Source of the DNA: Dermatemys mawii
Taxonomy: Eukaryota > Chordata > Testudines > Dermatemydidae
Direction of reading: 5' to 3'
Assembly (NCBI GenBank): GCA_007922305.1
Contig: ML677472.1
Location: 1,245,814-1,309,813 of the forward strand
Length of the DNA stretch: 64,000 nucleotides
The position numbers and the translations under genes are program-made. Below the pieces are notes generated by a model, which had not been told where the DNA came from, searched no databases, and worked only from the letters and a program-made list of their open reading frames with translations. Shown here in pieces: positions 10,219 to 21,479 of the stretch (positions are counted from its first letter, which is position 1; each line of letters begins with the position of its first letter).

Positions 10219-10545
10219 TACTTCTCGGGTGCCTACAGTGGAGCACCCATAGGGACACTACTTGAAGAAGAGTTTAGTAACGACGGTTCTTCGAGAACCC
10301 GCCTTCCTCCCCTCTACTTTGGAGTTCTCTATAGGGTTCTGTGGTAGAGAAGGAAGTGAGGGGGGTTCACCCGAGCGGTGCTAAATAGCCTCAAGGCACA
10401 ACACGAGGGAGGGAGGGCATGTGCACGGGCTCAACGAACACTACTACCAAAAATCTCTGAGCGGTACCCACCACATATCTCTTCAGTAGAGCAACCATAT
10501 GGACACACATCTCAAAGAACCATCGTTACTGCACAAGGGTTACTA

Positions 10546-10972
10546 TTGCAGATCTAGAAGACTGACGATAGCAAGGTGATCGATAACTATGCACTGGAAG
10601 TACCACTTTATAGAGCAACAGCAACATGACTGAGACATGTAAGTCTCTTTGTTATTGATGGCATGCCATACTGCCACACTGGGAGTTTCCTTATCACCAG
10701 GCATGAGATATGCACTTGGGTCCTCCTGGAGGAGACAACATCAAGGAAATGAGATGCCCTTCTCAAAATAGACATGACCTGATAGCATCCGTCATTTCAG
10801 TTCCATCAAGAACAATGGTGAAAGGCCTCTGTTTTGGAATGCTGCAATTGGTCATGGAATTTTCTGTACAACATTATTATCAACCTCTTCTGAAGGAAAA
10901 ATTTTCAGTTTTCAACAGTTATGGGTGGAGGGAAGGGGAAATACCATTAATTTAATTTTTAAATCTTCTTAT
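10546..10972. other. Interval without recognised features
   Basis: No exon, RNA gene or clear repeat recognised. An 81-codon open frame at 10710-10955 has no pattern I know. Confidence 0.4.
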
Positions 10973-11605
10973 GGGGTAGATACACCCCAGTGGGGGTGTC
11001 CGGTCACGTATGGGCGATGCAAGGTTATGCCTCAGCTGCTAGGATCTGTCTGATGGCCTAATCCACAAAATGGGAGAGTGAGGTCAAGTAGTCAGAGTCC
11101 TTTGGGATACCCTTGCTCCCAGGGCAATGTGACCTAGCAGTCAGAGAAGATTGGGTGACTACCCAGGGACTCAGGCCCTGGTGCAGAGTAGAGTACCAAA
11201 CAGTCTTGGGGCTCAGGCCCTCCAGCAGGGCAAAGCACAAGGCAGTCTGATGTCCTAACACTGATAGACAGCAAACAAACACAGGCCTATTGACCTAAGG
11301 TGGGGAGGCTGCCACCTGAGGAGTGGGGTTGGCCGCACCACTGCAATGCTGGCTGGCAGGAACGGCAAACCAGAGCGCTGGCGGCGTGGCAAGCTGAGGC
11401 TGCAGGGCGGGAGGGACAGCAGGGGTGGGGCCAGGAACTAGCCTCCCTGGCCAGGAGCTCAGGGGCCGGGCAAGACGCTCCTGCAGGCTGTAGTTGGCCC
11501 ACCTCTGCTCTATGCTCAGCATATCCAGCAGGGGTGGGGCTTCCTCAGCTGGCAGTGCATAGTTAACGCCTGTAGGGCCAGCACAGGGTAGACACACCCT
11601 GTCAC
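10973..11605 (-). mobile_element. Probable LTR, minus orientation, with hAT fragment inside
   Basis: On the minus strand it begins TGTGACAGGGTGTGTCTACC, typical of LTR ends in this window. The segment at about 11296-11512 contains CCAGGAGCTCAGGGGCCGG and a GGCCCACCTCTG end. This matches, in the same strand sense, the C-rich hAT MITE interior at 58555-58575, so a hAT end seems inserted. No target duplication was resolved. Confidence 0.4.
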
Positions 11606-12180
11606 AAACCCAAATTAGGTCAAATATAGCTGCCCAACAAGATTTCAGTGAGTTTGAACTATGGAAAGGCTGAAGAATCTGTGTTGCTTTGTTACTGAGC
11701 TCATTAGGAACAACTGAAAAATGGCCACAGAGCAAGTGATACATTTGTTTAGGGTCCTATTTTAAAATGAATTTTAATTCTTCAACTAATTAATGGATTT
11801 ACTTGTAAATCCTCAGAAAATTAATTCTATACTAAAAGAATAAGGCCTGGTCTACAGTACGCAATTATATCAAAATTAGCCGTGTTATTCTGAATTAAAA
11901 CTATATCTGTCCACACAATCAACCAGTTTTGTCAACTTAAAGGGCCCTTAAAACCGGTTTCTGTACTCCTGCTCAGCAAGGAGTAGCAGTAAAATCGACA
12001 TCGCTATTCTGAATTTGAGGTACTGTGGACGCAATTTGACGGTATTGGCCTCCGGGAGCTATCCCAAAATGCTCCATTATGACCACTTTGGACAACGCTT
12101 TCAACTCAGATACACTAACCAGGTAGTCAGGAAAAGCCCTGTGAACTTTTTAATTTAATTTCCTGTTTGGCCAGCGTGGC

Positions 12181-12288
12181 GAGCTCATCAGCACAGGTGA
12201 CCATGCAGAGCTCACCAGCACAGGTCACCATGCAGAGCCCATCAGCACAGGCCACTATGCAGAGCTCACCAGCACAGGTGACCATGCA
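12181..12288 (+). repeat. 27-bp tandem repeat, four copies
   Basis: Unit of GAGCTCACCAGCACAGG plus TGACCATGCA type, four copies end to end with a few substitutions, inside the Harbinger-type MITE. Confidence 0.9.
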
Positions 12289-12352
12289 GTCCCAGATTCA
12301 CAAATGAGCTCCAGCATGGACCAACCTGAACGAGAGCAGGAGAGATCAGGAC

Positions 12353-12765
12353 AGCAGAGTTGCCGCAGAAGTGGTGGTGTATGAGGACGGCTACCAGTCC
12401 TATTGCACATCTTCTGCAGCAGAGCAGGAGGAAGCCGGAGAGCAGAGTTGCAGCGAAAGTTGTGGAGCCATATACCATTTACAAGGACAGCTAATAGTCG
12501 TACTCGCCATCTGCTGCATGAGAGCAGGAAAGCAGAGTTGAAGTGGAAGCAATGGTCTACGAGGACAGCTACTAGTTGTACTTTACTGTCTTCTGCAGCA
12601 GAGCAGGCGAGCAGAGTTGCAGCAGAAGCAGTGGTGTACGAGGATGGCTAGCAGTCCTACTGCACTGTCTGCTGCATGAGAGCAGGACAGCAGAGTTGAT
12701 GCAGAAGCGGTGGTGTGCAAGGACGGCTGGCAGTCCTACTGCACCATCTGCTGCAGAAAAAAGGT
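12353..12765 (+). repeat. 79-90-bp tandem repeat, about five copies
   Basis: Units marked by GCAGAGTTG at about 12353, 12442, 12532, 12611 and 12690. Each also has a GAGGACGGCTA-type block and CTGCTGCATGAGAGCAGGA or its variant. Unit length changes from about 90 to 79 bp. Frames read through the array, but I see no known protein. Confidence 0.85.
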
Positions 12766-13300
12766 GTAAAATGATTGTCTGCAGTTGCCTTCACAGATGG
12801 AGAGACTATTAATGACATGCACCCAAAACCACCCATGGCAATGTTTTTGCCCCATCATGCACTGGGAGCTTAGCCCAGGATTCCAATGGGCGGCAGAGAC
12901 TGCGGGAACTGCGGGATAGCTACCCACAGTGCACCGCTCCGAGAGTCGATGTTAGCCACGGTACTGTGGATGCACTCCACCTACCTAACGCACTTAGTGG
13001 GGATACACACGATCGACTGTATAAAATCTCTTCTGAAAAACCGACTTCTATAAATTCACCATAATTTCTTATTGTAGACGTACCCTAAGTGCAGTAATAT
13101 TGGGGAGGAAATGCTGTGTTTTTCATATATAAACGTTGAAGCCCTGCTTTATGTGCAAAACTCAACTTAGCTTTAACTATGGAGCCGCAATTGGCACTAT
13201 CTATCCCATGCTTGTCTCTGTAAAAACTGAGCATTTTATATACTTTGATAAAAGTGCACATACTCTCTGTTTCTTTCTCTTTGTACCCCATATAAGGGAA

Positions 13301-13321
13301 TGTGTGTGTGTGTGTGTGTGT
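13301..13321 (+). repeat. (TG)n microsatellite
   Basis: About ten TG units directly left of a mariner-type MITE. Confidence 0.9.
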
Positions 13322-13327
13322 AACTTA

Positions 13328-13447
13328 GGGTGACCAGATGTCCTGATTTTATAGGGACAGTCACGATTTTTGGGTATTTTTCTTATATAGGCTCCTATTA
13401 CCCCTCCCCCTCTATCCCAGTTTTTCACACTTGCTGTCTGGTCACCC
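13328..13447. mobile_element. 120-bp mariner-type MITE, copy 1
   Basis: GGGTGACCAGATGTCC at the left and CTGTCTGGTCACCC at the right, with TA on both sides. Shared centre TTATAGGGACAGTC and TTATATAGGCTCCTATTACC. Further copies are at 33210-33327 (reverse) and 43680-43798. Confidence 0.85.
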
Positions 13448-13784
13448 TAGTGTAACTGTTATGGGATGGCTAGGTCAAAGAAGGATGTTTTGGAGCTGCG
13501 TATAATCAATCCTTCCTTTTTCTGAGTGTTTCTGTGGGGGGTATGCTGATCGCATCATGCCCAGCAGGAGAAGGAGTAGAGAAAAGATCAGTAGTGACTT
13601 CCATAATTAAGGCTGAGCAGAATTTTTTGTTTAAAAAAGCTGATTATTCCAAGTACTTTAAAATACACATGCATGTTAATTGTCTTGAGAATCCGTATGT
13701 CAGTTGAGATACCCTGGAGTATTAGTGATACAAGTTTGGGTTCATTTCCCCAAGGTTCTTGAACTACAGTCAAACAAATGATCT

Positions 13785-14700
13785 TATAAACATAGAATAT
13801 TAGGGTTAGAAGAGACCTAAGGAGGTCATCTAGTCCAATCCCCTGCTCAAAGCAGGACCAACACCAACTAAATCCTAGCAAGGGCTTTGTCAAACCAGGC
13901 CTTAAAAACCTAGGGAAGGAGATTCCACCACCTTCCAGTGCTCACCACCCTCCTAATAAAATAGTGTTTCCTCATATCCAACCTAGACCACACCCATTGC
14001 AATTTAAGACCATTGCCTCTTGTTCTGTCATTTGCCACCACTGAGAACAGCCTAGCTCAATCCTCTTTGGAGCCCCCTTTCAGGTAACTGAAGGCTGCTA
14101 TAAAATCCTCCCCTCACTCGCCTCTTCAGCAGACTAAATAGCCCCTGTTCCCCGCAGCCTCTCTTCATACGTCATGTGTCCCTGCCCCTAATCATTTTTA
14201 TTGCCCTCCACTGTACTCTCTCCAATTTGTCCACATCCTTTCTATAGTGGGGGGACCAAAACTGGATGCAATACTCCAGGTTTTACCTCACCAGTGCCTT
14301 TCCCCAAATAGAGGGGAATAATCACTTCCCTCAATCTGCTGGTAATGCTCCTACAAATACAGCTCAATATGCCGCTAGCCTTCTTAGCAACAAGGGCACA
14401 CTGCTGACTCATATCCAGCTTCTTGTCCACTGTAATCCCCAGGTCCTTTTCTGAAGAACTGCTGCTTAGCCAGTCAGTCCCCAGTCTGTAGTGGTGCATG
14501 GGATTCTTCCGTCCTAAGTGCAGGACTCTGCACTTGCCCTTGTTGAACTTCATCAGATTTCTTTTGGCCCAATCCTCCAATTTGTCTAGGTTACTCTGGA
14601 CCTTATCCATACCCTCCACCGTTTCTACCTCTCCCCCAGTTTAGTGTCATCTGCAAACTTGCTGAGGATGCAATTAATCCCATCATCCAGATTATGATGT
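13785..14700 (-). mobile_element. CR1 LINE 3' region, copy a
   Basis: Minus strand. The CR1 tail appears reversed as CATAGAATATTAGGGTTAGA. The frame contains the CR1 LEDWAKRNLMKFNKGKCRVL, HYRLGTDWL and ITVDKKLDMSQQCALVAKKA segments in decayed form. It is 5'-truncated and directly abuts CR1 copy b. Confidence 0.88.
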
Positions 14701-16850
14701 TCATAGAATCATAGAATATCAGGGTTGGAAAAGACCTCAGGAGGTCATCTAGTCCAACCCCATGCTCAAAGCAGGACCAATCCCCAACTAAATCATGCCA
14801 GCCAGGGCTTTGTCAAGACTGACCTTAAAAACCTCTAAGGAAGGAGATTCTACCAGCTCCCTAGGTAACCCATTCCAGTGCTTCACCACCTTCCTAGGAA
14901 AAAAGTTTTTCCTGATATCCAACCTAAACCTCCCCGTCTGCAACTTGAGACCATTACTCCTTGTTTTGTCATCTGGTACCACTGAGAACAGTCTAGATCC
15001 ATCCTCTTTGGAACCCCCTTTCAGCTAGCTGAAAGCAGCTATCAAATCCCCCCTCATTCTTCTCTTCTGCAGACTAAACAAACCCAGTTCCCTCAGCCTC
15101 TCCTCATAAGTCATGTGCTCCAGCCCCCTAATCATATTTGTTGGCCTCCACTGGACTCTTTCCAATTTTTCCACATCCTTCTTGTAGTGTAGGGCCCAAA
15201 ACTGGACATGGTACTCCAGATGAGACCTCATCAATGCTGAATAGAGGGGAATGATCACGTCTCTAGATCGGCTGGAAATGACGGACCACTAGGGAACTCT
15301 GATGGATAACGGCTGCCAACTAGACAACTAGAGCCATTCATCACTATCCCTTAAGCCCAACAGTCTAGCCAGCTTTCTATCCACTTTGCAGTCCATTCAT
15401 CCAATCCATATTTTTTTAACTTGCTGACAAGAATACTGTGGGAGACTGTATCAAAAGCTTTGCTAAAGTCAAGATATTTCACATCCACCGCTTTCTCCAT
15501 ATCCACAGAGCCAGTTATCTCATCATAGAAGGCAATCATATTGGTCAGGCATGACTTGCTCCATATTTTTTAAATATAGGCACTATATTTGCCTTTTTCC
15601 AATCATCCGGGATCTGCCCTGATCACTCTGAATTTTCAAAGATAATAGCCAATGGCTCTGCAATCACATAAGCCTACTCCCTCAGCACCCTCAGATGCAT
15701 TAGCTCTGGACCCATGGACTTGTGCATGTCCAGCTTTTCTAAATAGTTCTTAACCTGTTCTTTCACCACTGAGTGCTGCTCACCTACTCCCCATGCTGTG
15801 TTGCCCAGTGCAGCAGTCTGGGTGCTGCCCTTGTCTGTGAAGACCGAGGCAAAAAAAGCATCGAGTGCTTCAGCTTTTTCCACATCATCTGTCACTAAGT
15901 TGCCTCCTCCATTCAGTAAGGGTCCCACACTTTCCCTGACCAACTTCTTGTTGTTAACATACCTGTATAAACCCTTCTTGTTACCCTTAACATCCATTGC
16001 TAACTGCAGCTCCAGTTGTGCCTTGGCCTTCCTGATTACACCCATGCATGCTCTAGCAATATTTTTATACTCCTTCCTAGTCATCTGTCCAAATTTCCAT
16101 TTCTCATAAGCTTCCTTTTTGAGTTTAAGCTCACCAAAGTTTTCACAGTTAAGCCAAGCTGGTCACCTGCCATAGTTGCTATTCTTTCTGCACTTTGGGA
16201 TGTTTTGTTCCTGAACCCTCAATAAGGCTTCTTTAAAATACAGCCAGCTCTCCTGGACTCTTTGTCCCCTCATATTAGCCTCCCAGGAGATCCTGCCCAT
16301 CAGTTCCCTAAAGGAGTCTAAGTCTGCTTTTCTGAAATCCAGGGTCCGTATTTTTCTGCTCTCTTTATTCAGGATCCTGAATTCAATCATCTCATGGTCA
16401 CTGCTGCCTAGGTGGCCACCCACTTCTACTTCCCCTTCCAATTCTTCCCTGTTTGTAAGTAGCAGGTCAAGAGGACCATGGCCTCTAGTTGGTTCCTCCA
16501 GCACTTGTACCAGGACGTTGTCCCCAACACTCTCCAAAAAGTTCTTGGGTTCTCTGTGCACAGATGTCAGGGTGGTTGAAGTCCCCCATTAGAATCAGGG
16601 CATGTGATCTGGAGCCTTCAGTTAGTTGTCCAAAGAAAGCCTCATCTACCTCATCCTTGTGATCTGGTGGTTTATAGCACATGCTCAGCATGTCATTAAC
16701 CTTGGTGTTCGCGCCTCTAAATTTAACCCAAAGACTTTCAACAGGCTTTTCTCCAGTTTCAAACTGGAGCTCTGAACAATCATTCCGCTCTCTTACAGAC
16801 AATGCAACTGCTCCATCTTATTTTAAAAGTTGCTGGATCTTAAATGTTTT
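14701..16850 (-). mobile_element. CR1 LINE, copy b, with partial endonuclease and reverse transcriptase
   Basis: Minus strand, about 2.15 kb. From 5' to 3': endonuclease C-terminal part (16802-16163, with ALILMGDFNHPDICA, SDHEMIEFRI and the RGHGPLDLLLTN stretch), an RT N-terminal stretch (16084-15674), an RT block with YLDFSKAFDTVSHSILVSKL at 15539-15351, then the C-terminal [20 protein letters not shown] region and the 3' UTR. The catalytic FADD segment is missing between 15350 and 15290. Frameshifts and stops make it a pseudogene. Confidence 0.9.
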
Positions 16851-17204
16851 TTGCCCAAAGCTAGGGGGAAAATACTATGGGCAGTATCCACATAAAAACC
16901 ATATCACTGGACTACTCTAGGATTCTATGAGGAATCTGAGGAAGTCTTTCCATTTAGGTGGAAATGGGCACGTGTGAAAAATCTTGAGGAAAATCTCAGA
17001 AGAACCACTCATTTCTCACTTCAGGCTATGAAATGCTCTAATCAAGTAATGCCTCCTTCTCTGCCCAAGACAACCCTGCCAGCCACTAAGTTTGAGTGAT
17101 GTGGAGAGAAAGTGAGATACAATATTACAAGGAATATTTATTTTCAAAATGAGTTTAATGAATTGATTTAAATTAAGTAGTAAAGGGCTAGATTAATTAA
17201 AAAT
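16851..17204. other. Interval without recognised features
   Basis: AT-rich. No exon or repeat that I can name. Confidence 0.4.
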
Positions 17205-17330
17205 ACATTCACATTTATAGGGCTTTGCATGGTCAAAGTGTTTCCAAACATTAGCCACCTAAACTTCACAACACTCTTATAAGCATGAGTATTCCAGCTT
17301 CACAGATGGGGAAACTGAAACAACTGAGGT
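17205..17330 (+). mobile_element. MIR-like SINE fragment
   Basis: The pattern of an AACTTCACAACACTCTTAT core followed by CACAGATGGGGAAACTGAAA is the conserved MIR core and 3' region. Confidence 0.65.
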
Positions 17331-17332
17331 CT

Positions 17333-17520
17333 TGTCTACACTACAGACCTATATTGGTCTGACATCACTATCACCTCTCAGGGAGGTGGATTAACTATTC
17401 CAGTGAGAGAGCTCTCTCCCATTGGCTAGAGTGTCTTCATTAAAATGTTACAGCAGTGCAGCTGCATTGAAACATGCCAATTCAGTATTTTAAATGTAGA
17501 CTTCTCCTTACCCCAGAACA
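17333..17520. mobile_element. Short MITE remnant with GTCTACACTACA end
   Basis: Begins GTCTTGTCTACACTACA and ends AAATGTAGACTTCTCC, imperfect inverted ends like the Harbinger-type MITEs elsewhere in the window. Target duplication not resolved. Confidence 0.5.
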
Positions 17521-17569
17521 TGGAGTAAATCAGTGGCAGAATTATGGAACTCTTCTCCTTGCTCTAGGT

Positions 17570-18309
17570 CAGGCCTGTCAAACAAACCGCCTGCATGCAG
17601 GATCTGGCTGAACAGAGGTAATTTTGTGGCCTGCATGACATGCTCACATTTTCCAGAATCTAAACTGTCATTTTTTTAAAAAGAGCAAGTTTCTAGCCCT
17701 TATGACTGCAGGGCTAACCTTCCAAAGGTGAACAGAGTGTAACCAATACAGTGATGTCTCCTTCAGTCTTCAGACAGCTTGAAACAATGGCTTCAGACAG
17801 CTTGAAACAATGACTCACTCCCCAGACTCCTATTAATCTGATTAGAGAATCAAGTCTAAAATCCAATGATACTGAGGAGTTAATCCCTGGTTATTTTATT
17901 GTATGGGATGAGGGTTAAGGTGGAAGTGGAACCCACCCAGGTAGGACATGGGAGCAGCATTGGAGAAGGAAATGCAGAGGAAAGGACAAAGAAGCTCACA
18001 GAGACAGAGGAGGTGGGGAGAAATAGAGAAAGGAAGATGGGAAGGAAGAGACAAAGGGTGCGAAGATAGCAGTGGTCCAACTAAGCGCAGGTTTCCTTCC
18101 CCAGTGGTGAATGTGATGATAAGACACTGAACAAATAATAAATAATCACTGAATGTTTAGTTACTACATAAAGGCCATATCCTCCCCTTGATTTCTGTAC
18201 AAACCTTCCACTGTGCTTTGTGGGGATATATAGTCCTGAATTATAGCCTAGAACAGAGCAGAATTTAACATGGAATATGATTTTCCTCCAAACGTGTTTG
18301 ATACCCCTG
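17570..18309. mobile_element. hAT-type nonautonomous element
   Basis: Ends CAGGCCTGTCAAACA and TGTTTGATACCCCTG are inverted repeats. It is 740 bp and contains an 18-bp local duplication (CTTCAGACAGCTTGAAACAA type) near 17767-17812. The target duplication is not clear because a mariner-type MITE was inserted 2 bp from its right end. Confidence 0.6.
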
Positions 18310-18313
18310 CCTA

Positions 18314-18697
18314 GGATGACCATATTTCCAAAGGGGAAAATGGGACATTGTGTTGGGCTAGTTCCATAATTATCCATCTGAACCCCCATGCAGGGCTGGC
18401 CTGAGCCACTCACCCAAGCCCTCCCCTCCTCCTCATGCAGGGTTGAGGTTGCTGCTTGCCCAAACTCTGCCTGCCCCCTGCCCAGGTCCTGCCTTCCTCC
18501 CTGCATGGGGCTGGCACGGTTCCTCCGCATCCCACTTTTTTGACAAAAGTGGGCATTTGCTCCATTTGCTCTTGCCAACTGAGTAAGTCAGCAAGAGCAA
18601 AAAGGACAAATGCCCACTTTTGCTGAAAAAGTCACGAGGGACAGGATTGGTCTTAGAAAAGGAACTTTCACATGCAAAACTGAACGTATGGTCACCC
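18314..18697. mobile_element. 384-bp mariner-type MITE with long internal hairpin
   Basis: Ends GGATGACCATAT and ATGGTCACCC, with TA on both sides (18312-18313, 18698-18699). It has arms of about 30 nt near 18543-18588 and 18601-18633 sharing AAAAGTGGGCATTTG and GCTCTTGC as complements. Confidence 0.75.
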
Positions 18698-18970
18698 TAC
18701 CCCTGCTGCTGACCATGATACTTAATTGATTGATCCCAGGTTCATTGTTTTAGTCCACTGTGCTTTGCAGCATGCATCTGGGATTCTTGTTCTACATCAT
18801 ACTGCTTCATTCTTTGTCTCTCAATGCCCCTTCTGCCAGGAGGGACCATTGCAGTCTTGTTTTGAACATGCAAAGGATTCCAATTGAATCAGAAGCTTTA
18901 TTTCTAAAGTTCTAGACTGGTTCAAGAAGTGGTAAGATAGACATGCTACTGTTTTTAAGTATGGAGTACT

Positions 18971-18972
<2 letters not shown>

Positions 18973-19016
<44 letters not shown>
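18973..19016 (+). repeat. (TC)n microsatellite
   Basis: About 22 CT units, uninterrupted. Confidence 0.95.
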
Positions 19017-19020
<4 letters not shown>

Positions 19021-20456
19021 AATAGTGCCTCTCTGGGAAACAAAATTAATATATTTCAAGGCCAAAAGAGACTGCCATATAAGGTTTCACACACACTTTT
19101 TTTCTTCCCATCGGTTATCTTGTAAGCTGTTTGGGACAACAACTGTCTTTTACTATCTGCTTATCAGTGACTAGCACAATGAGGTTCTGATCTTGGTTGG
19201 GACATGTAGTCATTATTGTAATACCAATAATATTTAATAAGAAGTCACTGGAAAGTGAAGCTTTAGCTGTAACACACTTAATTGTATTTTTAAAAATCGT
19301 AAATCAACCACACTAAAAATAGAAGTTAAAAAATATATATAAATTCAAGACTGGAACCTAGATTTTGGTTATTTTCCAAGTATGCAGGGCAACTTGGGCT
19401 CTTGCAACTGATGCAGCTGCACTGAACTCTGGCCTTCAGTGGCTCCAGTACACTTTTTTCAATCAGTTCCACATGCACAGACCCATCTGATTCTGGTCCC
19501 AGTAGTTCATTACAGACAGTTAAGTCCCTTAATTCCTTCTCCCAGCTTCCTCTAAGACAGTTGTGTTTCTTCTTCCACTATTGGCTCCATGGAAAGAAGG
19601 CAAAGGAATCTGTGGGGGCCCATAAATAGTTTTTCAGGACGGGGTGCAGCCAGACAGGGTATTTGTGGGCATGCAGAGGGAGTTGGATGGGGGCTTACAT
19701 TTGTTAAATAATGTAGGACCCTATAAAATGTAGGGCAGTCTCTACAAGGCTGTGAATGTCTTTGGTACCTGATGGTGAGTAGTCACTCATTTCTATTTGT
19801 CATCTAAGACTATCCTGGTTCTGAACAACCCACTTTAATGGATAATTTCTAACTCACAGCCCATCACTTATTGTATCATTTTTGGAAAAACCCAAAACTT
19901 TGTTTCTGAGGAAGATGCCAAGACATCTAAGGAACGATGGAGGACATTGGCCACTCATAGTGTTTGAGGATAATAGGTAAGAGGTTGGATGTTCATGTGT
20001 GCAGGGAGAAGTACACAGTACATATACGTGTGTAGGAAGTAGTAAGAGCGTTTGTGCAGGGAGTGGCAGATAATGTGAGTGTGTGTATGGGAGAGGGAGT
20101 CAGTGTGTGTTAATGAAGGGGATAGTAGGTAGTTTGTCCATGTAGGGAGGTAATGGATAGTGTGTGTATATGTGTAGGAAATAGCAGGTGGTATTGTAGT
20201 AAGTAGTATATGTGTATAAGGAGAGAATGGGCAGCGTGTGTGGAAAGGTACAGAGTGTACTGTGTCTAGAGGCAGGGGTCTTTTGTGCATTGTCCTCTTC
20301 ACTCTTCCAGACTACAGCCCTGGGCTCAGTGTTCCATCTTTGCCCCACATCCTCTGTTGTGTACCGCTTGGTGCTCCCATGACATGGCCTCCAGTTTGTG
20401 GTGGCACTAGATGGGTTTTTAGCCTCATCCATAACAAGCAGGCTCTTTCTGTTTAA
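19017..20456. other. 3' flank / 3' UTR region of TMEM139
   Basis: It lies downstream of the TMEM139 stop on the minus strand and probably holds its 3' UTR. I see no AATAAA close to the stop; ATTAAA occurs at the stop itself and near 19831. Near 19975-20250 is a degenerate TGTGTG-rich minisatellite. No other exon recognised. Confidence 0.5.
19975..20250 (+). repeat. Degenerate TGTG-rich minisatellite
   Basis: Irregular units combining TGTGTGTAT, GTAGGAAGTAG and AGGGAG motifs at about 30-60-bp spacing, about 200 bp beyond the TMEM139 stop. Confidence 0.6.
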
Positions 20457-20868
20457 TCATTGTCTTGAGGATTGGAAAGCTTCTGCAAAAACATCATCAT
20501 CAGTGGGACTCTCATAAGCAGGTGGTGGGGTGAGTGGCTCCAGCCGCTCCAGCCTCTCTTCAGCACCTTTGACATCAAGGATATCTGAGACAAAGCGCTG
20601 CATCCTGGGGGGCAACACCAACCTAAGGTGCAGCCTGGAGCCTGCGTCTGCCTCAGAGGCGCGCCTGATGCCTGATGCCACTGAGACGCTGAAGGTCTCC
20701 GCCCCAGTTTCTGCCATGCTGGGCGGTTCAATGACCACACTGTATGGTGGGGGCTCTCCCACTGTTGAAGGCACTGTGCCTGAATTGGAGGTGATTGTCC
20801 AGACTGTTGGGGCTGGTGTCCTTGTCACCACCTCCTCATAGGCTGGTGCTTCGTAGGCAGCATTCACC
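20457..20868 (-). CDS. TMEM139: TMEM139, last coding exon (cytoplasmic tail)
   Basis: This exon encodes residues 83-219 of a 219-aa protein (human about 216 aa). Acceptor TGTGTAG/G, phase 2, completes Arg83. Key conserved pieces are APAYEEVV (90-97), the PY motif EPPPYSVVI (PPPY 122-125), LHLRLVLPPR, and a C-terminal block LEPLTPPPAYESPTDDDVF (PPAY 198-201). The same order VYEEAV, QPPPYSTVV, LRLRGP, LEPLTPPPAY, DDDSVF is that of human TMEM139 as I recall it. PPxY motifs bind WW domains such as those of NEDD4 ligases. The tail carries no enzyme motif. Human TMEM139 is reported to bind the kidney anion exchanger AE1. The neighbour CASP2, same strand, agrees with human 7q34. The stop is at 20457-20459. 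Confidence 0.87.
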
Positions 20869-20934
20869 CTACACACAAAAGACAGGAACATTGACTAAAT
20901 AGGCCATTATGATGTTTATTCTCTACACAGAGAT

Positions 20935-21200
20935 AAACTTATGAGGGAGCAGATCTGATTCCTCCAGAATGGGGGCCATGCAACAGACAATAGATCAGCA
21001 GGTCATCAGTGCTCAGATCATTAGTCCATATGGTCCTGTATGCCATGTCCTGCCACTCTAAATCAGAACACTGGTTCATATAATTAAATATCCCATCTTC
21101 TGTTGTGCAGGATCCAAACAATGGTTTGTCTAGCCCGGTATTCCAACACTTGCCACAATGGATCATACCACCTGTCTATCTAGTCTGGTGCTCAGCTTAG
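20935..21200. mobile_element. Old LINE 3' UTR-like fragment
   Basis: GGGCCATGC, ATAATTAAATATCCCATCTT, TCTAGCCCGGTATTCCAACA and CTATCTAGTCTGGTGCTC resemble the 3' UTR of CR1/L3-type elements with 'ATGGTCCATCTAGCCCAGTA'. Decayed, minor. Confidence 0.4.
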
Positions 21201-21479
21201 CAGACATAGCAGATCTGCCAACATTTAAAATCAATTCATAGGGCTTATTGGGGGAGAAAAAACACTGAACATTTTAGCTCTATTGTGCTATATCAAACTG
21301 GCAATGGTGGGTTTTTTGAAGACAAGGATTGAAGAAAATAAGAAATGCTATTTTTTAGTTTAAATAATAGGAACTTTCTATTCCACATAGAGTTAATAAG
21401 GGTGTCTGTAAGGAGAATTGACAGCTCTTGTCATTTTTATCCTAGGTAACAACGGTAGTAAGATGTGGACCTGAAACAT

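Larger units (their letters stand above)
8551..10545 (+). mobile_element. DIRS-like retroelement remnant with inverted terminal repeats
   Basis: About 200 bp near 8630-8800 is repeated in inverted orientation near 10300-10480. Shared landmarks are GGAGATTTTTGGTAG, GAGGCTATTTAGCAC and CTCACTTCCTTCTCTAC. A further inverted match (CTTCAAGTAGTGTCCCTATG at about 8598, its complement near 10248-10267) suggests an internal complementary region. Inverted LTRs, an internal complementary region and a tyrosine-recombinase fragment are DIRS hallmarks. Reverse transcriptase is largely gone. Boundaries are approximate, and a Tigger-like element sits inside. Confidence 0.68.
11844..13085. mobile_element. 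Large Harbinger-type MITE with TAA target duplication
   Basis: Ends GGCCTGGTCTACAGTACG and TGTAGACGTACCC are inverted repeats, flanked by TAA at 11841-11843 and 13086-13088. The element is 1242 bp, without a transposase. It holds two tandem arrays (12181-12288 and about 12353-12765). Its right part (CATCATGCACTGGGAGCT, CAATGGGCGGC, CACCGCTCCGAGAGTC) recurs at 62930-63160. Confidence 0.75.

Noticed and set aside
11295..11744. 149-codon minus-strand frame
   Set aside because: It runs across an LTR and a hAT fragment and has no domain pattern.
14266..16225. Plus-strand frames overlapping the CR1 copies
   Set aside because: They are antisense shadows of CR1 coding sequence on the minus strand.
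18943..19125. Serine/leucine-rich frame over (TC)n
   Set aside because: It is a translated microsatellite.
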